This document shows positions 9,123 through 16,093 of a stretch of 64,000 nt of DNA, in pieces. The stretch is from Croceimicrobium sp965228705. GTDB lineage: Bacteria; Bacteroidota; Bacteroidia; Flavobacteriales; Schleiferiaceae. The notes below the pieces were generated by a model. It did not search any database and was not told where the DNA came from. It worked only from the letters and a program-made list of their open reading frames with translations. How positions within the stretch are numbered: position 1 is the stretch's first letter; every line of letters starts with the position of its first letter. A program made the position numbers and the translations under genes. The stretch lies in contig NZ_OZ245832.1 of the NCBI RefSeq assembly GCF_965228705.1, positions 1,240,001 through 1,304,000 on the forward strand. Reading direction: 5' to 3'.

Positions 9123-9766
9123 GCTTTCTCTTTAGGTTTCAAATCAGGTTCTGGATAAGCCAGGCGTTTTAAGGGCTGTGGCATATAATAAGTATCCAAA
9201 CCATTAACAGAAACCGTATTCAGGCGATGCTGTTCAATTAAGCCATCCTCTATTAATGCCTCGGGCTTGCTGAGATGTACTTCCTTAATGGAGGCCACCA
9301 CCAAAAGGGTATTATTAGCATGAATCCTTTGTTCTGAAACCCATTGCACCCCAATGCCCAAATGGCTTTCCTTTAAATAGGGTATTGTAAAATCTCTTTG
9401 AATGGCGCTTAAACCAACCGCCTCTAACTCAGAAATATGTCTTGGATATTTGGCTGCCGCCTGATGCGCCTGATCCACAATTTCGGCCGAAACCGCATTG
9501 ATTGTAGCTAGACCCGATGTGCGGAAATTCTCTAAACTATGGCGTTCGACCGTATGAGGGCGGAATATCAAACTCAACAAAGGGGGATTGGAACCAATAT
9601 GCTGCACCGAAAAAAATGGAGCAGCATTAAGCACCCCCTCCGAGTTACGACTGATTAAAAGGTTAAAGCTTTTAAAACCCCCTAAACTATTGATGAAATT
9701 AGCCCGGTACCGCGATTCCCAGCCTTCAAAATCAGCACTATCAAAATATAAGCTCTCCCCTGCCAT
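9104..9766 (-). CDS. Flavin reductase-like FMN-binding split-barrel protein
   Basis: A 220-residue protein with the split-barrel flavin-binding fold: INSLGGFKSFNLLISRN at the start, then APFFSVQHIGSNPPLLSLIF and TSGLATINAVS. Relatives reduce free flavin or act as flavin-dependent oxidoreductases. In the operon its start shares a base with the SDR stop and its end overlaps photolyase by 19 bp. A role supplying reduced flavin or redox protection during light exposure is inferred from context only. Confidence 0.8.
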   Translation of the reverse strand: MAGESLYFDSADFEGWESRYRANFINSLGGFKSFNLLISRNSEGVLNAAPFFSVQHIGSNPPLLSLIFRPHTVERHSLENFRTSGLATINAVSAEIVDQAHQAAAKYPRHISELEAVGLSAIQRDFTIPYLKESHLGIGVQWVSEQRIHANNTLLVVASIKEVHLSKPEALIEDGLIEQHRLNTVSVNGLDTYYMPQPLKRLAYPEPDLKPKEKAWPKKN

Positions 9767-10461
9767 TAGCGAATAGCCGACATTCCTCCATCTACCTTTA
9801 ATACTTGACCACTTATCCAGCTCGACTTTTCACTTAAAAGGAAAAGCGCCATTTCAGCCATATCTTCGGGTTGACCTACTCTTTTTAAGGGATGCCTTTC
9901 TGCATTGGCTTCCCTTTTTCGATCATTGGATAATAAAGAATGTGCCAATGGAGTATCGGTTAAAGAAGGAGCTATCGCATTGAAGCGAATCTTAGGGGCA
10001 TATTCAGCGGCTAAACTGCGGCATAAGCCTTCCACCGCTCCTTTCGCTCCTGCAATGGAACTATGAAAGGGTAATCCGGTTTGCACTGCGATTGTCGAGA
10101 ATAGTACTACCGAAGGAGAATCACTCTTTATTAATAAGGGTAATGCTTGTTGTAAGACCTTTACAGCACCTAAATAATTAATTTCCAGATCGGCCCTAAA
10201 AGCATCTAAGGCAATCCGCTCGAAAGGCTTTAATTGAATCGAACCCGGACAATAAACCAAGCCATCAATAACATCTAGCGTTTCGGGTAATTTCTCATCT
10301 TCGAGAATATCGAAATTTTGAGCTATTATTCCGGTTCTATTTTCCGCTTCTTCAATCGAGCGACTTAAGGCCCACACCTGGTTTCCCTCGGCAGCTAGCC
10401 GTTCTGCAATTACTTTTCCAATACCACTTCCTCCTCCAACAATCAAGTAATTCTTAGCCAT
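9766..10461 (-). CDS. Atypical short-chain dehydrogenase/reductase lacking the catalytic Tyr
   Basis: A 231-residue Rossmann protein with the nucleotide-binding GGGSGIGKVIAERL loop, the NYLGAVKV helix and the C-terminal GQVLKVDGGMSAIR typical of classical SDRs. The Ser of the catalytic triad is present (FSTIAVQTG), but the YxxxK motif reads IAGAK: the Lys is kept and the Tyr position is Ile. It may bind NAD(P)H without standard dehydrogenase chemistry, or act on an unusual substrate. It lies between folE (1 bp gap) and the flavin-reductase-like gene, so a pterin or redox role is possible but unproven. Confidence 0.85.
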   Translation of the reverse strand: MAKNYLIVGGGSGIGKVIAERLAAEGNQVWALSRSIEEAENRTGIIAQNFDILEDEKLPETLDVIDGLVYCPGSIQLKPFERIALDAFRADLEINYLGAVKVLQQALPLLIKSDSPSVVLFSTIAVQTGLPFHSSIAGAKGAVEGLCRSLAAEYAPKIRFNAIAPSLTDTPLAHSLLSNDRKREANAERHPLKRVGQPEDMAEMALFLLSEKSSWISGQVLKVDGGMSAIR

Positions 10462-10462
10462 A

Positions 10463-11161
10463 TTAGGATATCATTTTCAAAAATTCGTTGCGATAGGCCT
10501 CCTCTTTGAATTTACCCGAATAATGCACCGTGATCGTATTTGAAGATGCATCTTCCACTCCTCGCGTTGCCACGCACATATGCTCAGCATCAATATAAAC
10601 GGCCACATCCTCCGTTTGGAGAGCATTCTTTAATTCGGCTCCAATTTGCTCCGTTAAACGTTCTTGCACCTGTGGACGTTTTGAGAAATAGCGTACCAGG
10701 CGATTGATCTTACTCAAGCCAATTACTTTACCAGATGAGATATAAGCCACATGGGCCTTCCCGATAATAGGTACTAAATGATGCTCACAATAGGAATGCA
10801 CGGTAATGTTCTTTTCCAGGAGCATTTGGCCATAGCGATACTTATTATCAAAAAGCTTGGCCTGCGGTTTATTTTCGGGTAATAGGCCCTGAAAAATCTC
10901 ATTCACATACATTTTAGCCACCCTTCTGGGGGTGCCACTCAAACTATCATCACTGAGATCTAAACCTAGGATTTGCAGGATATCAGCAAATTTTTCTTCT
11001 ATCCTATTTACTTTTTCTTCGGGGCTGAGCACAAATGCATCCTTGCGTAAAGGGGTCTCCAGATCACTCATTAAATGAGCATCTCCAATGGATTCTACTT
11101 TATGTAAGATTTCATCCGCGTTTTGCTCCAAATCCCGTCGCAACTGGCCATTAGCCTTCAT
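10463..11161 (-). CDS. folE: GTP cyclohydrolase I
   Basis: A 232-residue enzyme converting GTP to dihydroneopterin triphosphate, the first step to folate and pterins. It has LSGTPRRVAKMYVNEIF, HSYCEHHLVPIIGKAHVAY with zinc-binding Cys/His, KINRLVRYFSKRPQVQERL, and EHMCVATRGV with the third zinc ligand. The start at 11161 (MKANGQ) gives an 11-bp overlap with queD; an ATG at 11188 is also in frame and would add nine residues. In light regulons of other bacteria folE travels with photolyase, consistent with a folate-type antenna. Confidence 0.93.
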   Translation of the reverse strand: MKANGQLRRDLEQNADEILHKVESIGDAHLMSDLETPLRKDAFVLSPEEKVNRIEEKFADILQILGLDLSDDSLSGTPRRVAKMYVNEIFQGLLPENKPQAKLFDNKYRYGQMLLEKNITVHSYCEHHLVPIIGKAHVAYISSGKVIGLSKINRLVRYFSKRPQVQERLTEQIGAELKNALQTEDVAVYIDAEHMCVATRGVEDASSNTITVHYSGKFKEEAYRNEFLKMIS

Positions 11162-11558
11162 ATTCAACGAAGTTTCGCGGAGTTTCATAGAGGGTTATTT
11201 TTAAATGGTAGCGATCCTCTAATTCGGGACGAAGTAGATGGTAAATCACAACCGCAATGTTCTCGGCACTGGGATTCAGGTTTTTAAACTCCGCTACTTG
11301 AGTATTGAGGTTTTTATGATCAAAACGCTCTTCTACTTTACTGCGAATCAAATCCTTCAGCACCTTTAAATCAATCACATAGCCAGTTTCAGGATCAATC
11401 TCCCCGCGTACACTAACAATCAAATCGTAATTGTGACCGTGGTACTCCGGATTACTGCATTTCCCAAAAATGGCTTCATTCTTTTCATCGCTCCAATCCG
11501 ATCGGTACAAGCGATGAGCCGCATTAAAATGCGCCTTTCGACTTACCGTAACCTTCAC
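11151..11558 (-). CDS. queD: 6-carboxytetrahydropterin synthase / 6-pyruvoyl-tetrahydropterin synthase family
   Basis: A 135-residue pterin enzyme acting on the FolE product. It shows HFNAAHRL (first zinc His), FGKCSNPEYHGHNYDL (catalytic Cys and two zinc His) and DLKVLKDLI with FDHKNLN, the standard QueD/PTPS layout. QueD makes the queuosine precursor, while relatives feed tetrahydropterin or folate. Here it is wedged between idi (4 bp overlap) and folE inside the carotenoid/photolyase operon, so a pterin cofactor role is as likely as queuosine synthesis. Confidence 0.88.
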   Translation of the reverse strand: MKVTVSRKAHFNAAHRLYRSDWSDEKNEAIFGKCSNPEYHGHNYDLIVSVRGEIDPETGYVIDLKVLKDLIRSKVEERFDHKNLNTQVAEFKNLNPSAENIAVVIYHLLRPELEDRYHLKITLYETPRNFVEYEG

Positions 11559-12076
11559 GAGAGCTGATTTACGTGCGCTTCAAATTGTTTCCAGATAATC
11601 TTGAACCAGGCGGTGTAGTTTTCTGGATGCGATTCAATGTCTTTGGATAAATCTTCGATGGAAACCCACTTCCAGCTCATTACTTCAGCTGGATTAATTT
11701 GCGGTTCACCATCATAGTGACCAATAAAAAGGTGATCGTACTCATGCTCAATCATGCCTTTATCCAAATCAGCTCGGTAGGTAAATTCTAAAACCTTTTC
11801 TACCGGGCAATCAAAACCCATTTCCTCCATTAAACGACGATGCGCTGCTTCTTCTGCCGTCTCTCCCTTGCGGGGATGAGAGCAACAGGTATTGGTCCAA
11901 AGGGTACCGGAATGGTATTTCCCCGCTGCGCGTTGCTGCAACATGAGTTCACCTTTTGCATTGAGGACAAAAACGGAAAAGGCACGATGCAATAGTCCTT
12001 TGCGGTGGGCTTCCATTTTCTCCATCAGACCGAGCTCTTGATCCTGAGCGTCGACTAGGATAACTTCTTCTGCCAT
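11555..12076 (-). CDS. idi: Isopentenyl-diphosphate delta-isomerase, type 1
   Basis: A 173-residue Nudix-fold enzyme converting IPP to DMAPP, needed when IPP comes from mevalonate. Motifs are QQRAAGKYHSGTLWTNTCCS with the active-site Cys, HPRKGE, and EEAAHRRLMEEMGF for metal binding, plus EHEYDHLF with the catalytic Glu region. It starts 3 bp after the crtB stop and so feeds carotenoid synthesis directly. Confidence 0.95.
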   Translation of the reverse strand: MAEEVILVDAQDQELGLMEKMEAHRKGLLHRAFSVFVLNAKGELMLQQRAAGKYHSGTLWTNTCCSHPRKGETAEEAAHRRLMEEMGFDCPVEKVLEFTYRADLDKGMIEHEYDHLFIGHYDGEPQINPAEVMSWKWVSIEDLSKDIESHPENYTAWFKIIWKQFEAHVNQLS

Positions 12077-12079
12077 TGA

Positions 12080-12919
12080 CTATAAGATGTTAAAACTGTG
12101 TTTAAGATACGAGCTTACTAATAAACGATATTTATTGTGGTTGGGAATGCGTACCCTTTGATTTAATATCGTACTGCTTGGCGTCGCCTTGATTTTCAGG
12201 AATAAGCGGTAATAGTACATATAGGCCACATAAACTCCAAAGCGTGCTTGCTTGGGTAAAGCAACAATTCCCTCATAACCGGCTTTGAAATCCTTTTCAA
12301 TATCCTCTTCAATTTCACGCTTTACCTGATCATCAAAGACCTGCATATTCACACCAGGGAAATACACTCTTCCCAATTGCTGATAATCAGCATTCAGGTC
12401 GCGCAGAAAATTGATCTTTTGGAATGCCGAGCCTAATTTCATCGCATTCCAGCGCAAGCGATCATACTGTTCCTGATCACCATAGCAAAATACCTTCAAG
12501 CACATTAAGCCAACTACTTCCGCACTTCCTAAAATATATTCTTCATACTCCTCCTCTGTTTGCACCTTACTAAGGTCTAAGTCCATTTCCATCGACTTCA
12601 GGAAAGTATCAATCAGCTCTCTATCAATATTAAACTGATTAACGGTATGCTGAAAAGAATTGAGGATAGGATTTAAGCTTATCCCCTGATCTATGGCCTT
12701 ATGACATTGTACTTTAAAGTCATCCAATAAGGCTTTCTTATCATAATCATGAAAGGTATCCACTATTTCATCCGCAAAGCGAACGAAACCATAAATCGCG
12801 TAAATATGCTGATGCAAGGCGCGGTCCAAAAACAAAATACCCAAAGAAAAAGAAGTGCTGTACTTCTTCGTCACCATCGCAGAGGTGCGATAGGAAATAC
12901 GATCAAACAATGCTTTCAT
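12080..12919 (-). CDS. crtB: Phytoene synthase
   Basis: A 279-residue enzyme joining two GGPP to phytoene, the first carotenoid step. It has the first aspartate-rich motif within FVRFADEIVDTF, the second in NFLRDLNADYQQLGR with VYFPG after it, and the overall squalene/phytoene synthase pattern. It overlaps crtI by 17 bp and is followed after 3 bp by idi. Confidence 0.95.
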   Translation of the reverse strand: MKALFDRISYRTSAMVTKKYSTSFSLGILFLDRALHQHIYAIYGFVRFADEIVDTFHDYDKKALLDDFKVQCHKAIDQGISLNPILNSFQHTVNQFNIDRELIDTFLKSMEMDLDLSKVQTEEEYEEYILGSAEVVGLMCLKVFCYGDQEQYDRLRWNAMKLGSAFQKINFLRDLNADYQQLGRVYFPGVNMQVFDDQVKREIEEDIEKDFKAGYEGIVALPKQARFGVYVAYMYYYRLFLKIKATPSSTILNQRVRIPNHNKYRLLVSSYLKHSFNIL

Positions 12920-14402
12920 GCCTCCGGTTTTTTAAGGTGTCTTTTTCAATTTCAGCAGCCGCAACCAATCCTGAAATCAGGGATGGAGGTACTCCAGGAC
13001 CAGGCGTGGTCAGTTGCCCGGCATAATAGAGATTCGCTACTTTTTTACTCTTGAGAGAAGGTTTGAGAATTGCGGTTTGACTTAAGGTATTGGCCAATCC
13101 ATAAGCATTGCCTTTAAAAGCGTGGTAATCGTTTTTAAAGTCTTGCATGGCATAGGACCGTTTGAAATGCACATGAGGTCGAATTTCAGCGCCGATATGC
13201 GCCTCCAATCGATCCATCATCAAATGATAATATTTTTCTCTTTGCTCCGCATCATCTTTCAGACCGGGAGCTAAAGGCATTAATAAGAATAAATTTTCTT
13301 GTCCTTCCGGGGCTGCTGCCGAATCCGTTTTGGAAGTCGCGGATACATAAAACAAAGGCTTGGAAGGCCACTGTGGACTTTCATAGATTTCGCGGGCATG
13401 CTGATCAAAATCCTCATCAAAAAACAAGGTATGATGCAATAGCCCTGGCACCTTTTTATCTACTGCTAAATAGAACAGTAAACTGGAAGGAGCCATGGCT
13501 CTAGTCTCCCAATATTTAGGGCTATACTGACGAAATTCTTTGGGAAGGATTTCTTGTTCAAAGTGATGGTAGTCTGCCGCATTTAAAATCACATCCGCCT
13601 CGAAATAAGCTTGATTGGTTTGCAGACCTATAATTTGATCACCCTTAAATTTTGCGGAAATAACCTCTTGATTGCATAGAATCTCTACTCCTTGCTCTTC
13701 GGCCACAGCCACCATAGCTTTTACAATTTCATACATGCCTCCGCGCGGAAACCAGGTTCCCCCATCGATATCGGCATAATTCATCAAGGAATAAAGCGCG
13801 GGTGTATTTTGAGGAGTGGCACCCAGAAATAAAATGGGGAACTCCATAATTTGCTGGAGGCGAGGGTTCTTAAAATGTGCCTGTACATAGCGACGCATAC
13901 TCTTCAAAAGATCCAATTGAATTAAGCCCCTGGCAATTCGCCAATCTGCAAATTCGAGTAATGAGCGACCCGGCTTATATACCAAATCATTAATGCCAAC
14001 CTCATACTTATAAGCCGAGTCCTGAATAAATTTCTTCAGTTTCGCTCCACTACCCTTTTCAATTTTTTCGAAGAGTTGAATTACCGCTTCTGTTCCGGCA
14101 GGTAGATCGACAAAATCATTGCTGCCGAAATAAACCCGATAACTAGGATCCAAGCGATCCAATTGATAATAATCGGATACCTTTTTGCCGAAAGTTTGGA
14201 AATAGGCTTCAAAAACATCGGGCATCCAGTACCAACTGGGCCCCATATCGAAGTGAAAACCTTTGTGCTTAAAGGCTCGGGCCCTACCCCCTGCTTGCGC
14301 GTTTTTTTCTAGGATTTTAACTTGAAAACCCTTCTGTGCGAGGGAGCTTGCAGCCGATAATCCTGCAAATCCGGCTCCGACTACAATTGCCGTTTGACCC
14401 AT
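12903..14402 (-). CDS. crtI: Phytoene desaturase
   Basis: A 499-residue flavoprotein that desaturates phytoene towards lycopene. The N-terminal VVGAGFAGLSAASSLAQKG dinucleotide-binding fold and AGGRARAFKHKGFHFDMGPS are typical, as is the C-terminal YYAGQLTTPGPGVPPSLISG. It begins 12 bp after the sigma-factor gene. No lycopene cyclase or hydroxylase follows in the window, so the end product is not determined by this locus alone. Confidence 0.95.
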   Translation of the reverse strand: MGQTAIVVGAGFAGLSAASSLAQKGFQVKILEKNAQAGGRARAFKHKGFHFDMGPSWYWMPDVFEAYFQTFGKKVSDYYQLDRLDPSYRVYFGSNDFVDLPAGTEAVIQLFEKIEKGSGAKLKKFIQDSAYKYEVGINDLVYKPGRSLLEFADWRIARGLIQLDLLKSMRRYVQAHFKNPRLQQIMEFPILFLGATPQNTPALYSLMNYADIDGGTWFPRGGMYEIVKAMVAVAEEQGVEILCNQEVISAKFKGDQIIGLQTNQAYFEADVILNAADYHHFEQEILPKEFRQYSPKYWETRAMAPSSLLFYLAVDKKVPGLLHHTLFFDEDFDQHAREIYESPQWPSKPLFYVSATSKTDSAAAPEGQENLFLLMPLAPGLKDDAEQREKYYHLMMDRLEAHIGAEIRPHVHFKRSYAMQDFKNDYHAFKGNAYGLANTLSQTAILKPSLKSKKVANLYYAGQLTTPGPGVPPSLISGLVAAAEIEKDTLKNRRHESIV

Positions 14403-14413
14403 GTGTAATTAGA

Positions 14414-14917
14414 TTAACGGTAATCCTTGAGTTTATCCATCATTTTGCGACGAGCCAGGAAAATGCGACTCTTAACCGTTCCTAATGGAATATCGAGGAT
14501 CTCTGAAATCTCCTCGTACTTATAACCATTGTAATACATCATGAAGGTTTCGAGGTAAGTTTTGTCGATAGAATTTACCTGCTTCATTACGTACTTATGA
14601 TCCACTATACTGTCTGTGCTTACGGATTTCTCCGTTTCACGCATATTGATGAAATACTTGTTCTCGGTTTCATCAATAAAGGTGTTTTGATTTTTACGCT
14701 TGCGATAGGCATTAATGAAGGTATTCTTCATTATGGTGTACAACCAACCTTTAATATTTGTGCCTTCCTGAAACTTCTCACGATTCTTAAGCGCTTTGAA
14801 CAAGGTTTCTTGCATCAGGTCATCACTGTCATTATTGCTCTTGGTCAGTTTTAAGGCCAACTGACGTAAGAAATCCTGGTGACCAATGATCATAGAACTG
14901 AATTCTGCTTGAGACAT
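14414..14917 (-). CDS. ECF-type RNA polymerase sigma factor of the light operon
   Basis: A 167-residue sigma-70 family factor with region 2 (DDLMQETLFKALKN, then NIKGWLYTIMKNTFINAYRK) and region 4 (YKYEEISEILDIPLGTVKSR, a helix-turn-helix). It is the first gene of a tightly overlapping nine-gene array ending in photolyase. In LitR/CarH systems such sigma factors relay the light signal and switch on the same operon and distant genes. No anti-sigma gene is adjacent, which fits control by transcription from the upstream MerR-type regulator. Confidence 0.9.
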   Translation of the reverse strand: MSQAEFSSMIIGHQDFLRQLALKLTKSNNDSDDLMQETLFKALKNREKFQEGTNIKGWLYTIMKNTFINAYRKRKNQNTFIDETENKYFINMRETEKSVSTDSIVDHKYVMKQVNSIDKTYLETFMMYYNGYKYEEISEILDIPLGTVKSRIFLARRKMMDKLKDYR

Positions 14918-14932
14918 GTGTGCTGATTTTTA

Positions 14933-15025
14933 GTTTGTTCAACTTATAACACCCCAAACTTAAACAAAACCCTTCGGTTTCACAAGAATTTTGTTTAACC
15001 TTAACACTATTTTGATTAAACAAAA
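14933..15025. repeat. Tandem duplicated inverted-repeat operator upstream of the sigma gene
   Basis: Four 10-bp half sites lie in alternating orientation: GTTTGTTCAA 14933-14942, TTAAACAAAA 14960-14969, TTTTGTTTAA 14989-14998, TTAAACAAAA 15016-15025. The last three are perfect copies or complements; the first matches at 8 of 10. They form two inverted repeats, each with a 17-bp spacer, repeated at exactly 56 bp. The spacers are also partly alike (CTTA...ACAC). One half site overlaps the predicted -7 box, as expected for a repressor site. The likely binder is the MerR/B12 protein encoded just upstream. Confidence 0.75.
14955..14985 (-). promoter_or_regulatory. Predicted promoter of the light operon
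   Basis: On the minus strand TAAGTTTG (14955-14962) matches TAnnTTTG, with TTG at 14983-14985 as the -33 element, 20 bp apart, the normal Bacteroidota spacing. The box is 37 bp before the sigma-factor ATG and overlaps the half site at 14960-14969. Confidence 0.65.
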
Positions 15026-15069
15026 ACCTAAAGGACTGATTTAGTCGATGTTATAACTCTGAGATATAA

Positions 15070-15089
15070 TATACGTCGATTAACGTATA
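15070..15089. repeat. Inverted repeat at the regulator stop codon
   Basis: TATACGT and ACGTATA (15070-15076, 15083-15089) form a perfect 7-bp inverted repeat with a 6-bp spacer that holds the TAA of the MerR gene. No T-run follows on the minus strand, so it is not a standard terminator. It could be a protein site or a weak hairpin. Confidence 0.4.
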
Positions 15090-15973
15090 AAGGTTTTCTT
15101 TAAAGACTCTATATCAGGACATATCTCCACCTGAGAGGGAATACCATCCGTTTCATAATTATGAAACTGCATGCCTGTGAGGAAGAATCGGTAATTGTCT
15201 TTGTTGAACATTTCGCCGATTTTCTGAAAATAAATGTCGATTTCCTCAAAATGGGGATTGGTGGTGAAAATGGAAATAAACTGATCGACCTGCGTTTTAT
15301 CCGCTACCTCTTTTAAATATTCAATGGGTACTGATTGCCCCAGGTAGATTACGCGATTTCCAAGCTTCTTTAGATAATAATAGAGATAGAGTAAGCCCAG
15401 CTCATGCAATTCATCAGCTGGAAGATACAGCACATAGCTTTTTCGCTTATCCGATTTTTGAGGAATAATCGTTTGATCGATAATGGCAAATAGCTTTTGT
15501 TTCACCAGATTACTGATAAAGTGCTCATTACTTACACTAATGGCACCCGCCTGCCATAACAAGCCCACTTCCTGAATGAATTTCCCCATAATTCTGGAAA
15601 GGGTTTCTTCGGTACCGAATTGGATAAGGCATTTATTGAAGATGCTGTCAAAGAGATACTCATCGTATTCCAGCATGGCAATCTTAAAAGCATTAATCTG
15701 GCTCTCGTAATTCCCTTGATAACGACCGGCATCAATAACCGCAGCTCTTAGCTCCTCGGGACCTAATTCTGCCACCTTGCTAATACGCATACCACTTTTT
15801 ACCAATACAGCGATATTAAGGATCTTCTTCAGATGCTCATCTATATAGTATCGAATGTTCGTATCCGTGCGCTTGGGCTCAATGAGTTGATAACGCTGTT
15901 CCCAGGCACGTAAAGTATGAGCTTTAATCCCCGAAAGCTTTTCCAGATCTTTTATCGAATACTTAGATTCCAT
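15080..15973 (-). CDS. MerR-family regulator with B12-binding domain (CarH/LitR-like photoreceptor)
   Basis: A 297-residue regulator. Residues 1-70 are a MerR helix-turn-helix (YSIKDLEKLSGIKAHTLRAW, then RYQLIEPKR). The C-terminal half carries the CarH-type motifs: W-x9-EH (WQAGAISVSNEH, near residue 140-151) and E-x-H-x-x-G (ELHELG, near residue 190), the latter binding the cobalt of cobalamin. CarH-type proteins repress carotenoid genes in the dark with adenosylcobalamin and release DNA in light. The start at 15973 (MESKYS) is chosen because a longer frame to 16045 overlaps the promoter box. It sits 162 bp upstream of the sigma gene, same strand. Confidence 0.88.
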   Translation of the reverse strand: MESKYSIKDLEKLSGIKAHTLRAWEQRYQLIEPKRTDTNIRYYIDEHLKKILNIAVLVKSGMRISKVAELGPEELRAAVIDAGRYQGNYESQINAFKIAMLEYDEYLFDSIFNKCLIQFGTEETLSRIMGKFIQEVGLLWQAGAISVSNEHFISNLVKQKLFAIIDQTIIPQKSDKRKSYVLYLPADELHELGLLYLYYYLKKLGNRVIYLGQSVPIEYLKEVADKTQVDQFISIFTTNPHFEEIDIYFQKIGEMFNKDNYRFFLTGMQFHNYETDGIPSQVEICPDIESLKKTFIR

Positions 15974-16042
15974 TTTATAGTCTATTACCAAAGAAACCGA
16001 ATCCTCAGCTATTTGTTTAGCTTTTAGAAGGATAAAGTTGCA

Positions 16043-16050
16043 CAAAAATA
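16043..16050 (-). promoter_or_regulatory. Predicted -7 box for the MerR/B12 regulator gene
   Basis: Minus strand reads TATTTTTG, an exact TAnnTTTG match, about 69 bp before the chosen start at 15973. It overlaps the first codons of the longer alternative frame, arguing for the shorter protein. Confidence 0.5.
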
Positions 16051-16077
16051 GACACTTTTTTTAAAGTCGGGATTGGC

Positions 16078-16085
16078 TACTTTTG
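16078..16085 (+). promoter_or_regulatory. Predicted -7 box for prfC
   Basis: TACTTTTG matches TAnnTTTG and ends 8 bp before the ATG at 16094. It overlaps the upstream TTG alternative start (16073), so the ATG is preferred. The transcript leader would be only a few bases. Confidence 0.6.
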
Positions 16086-16093
16086 CGGCGACT

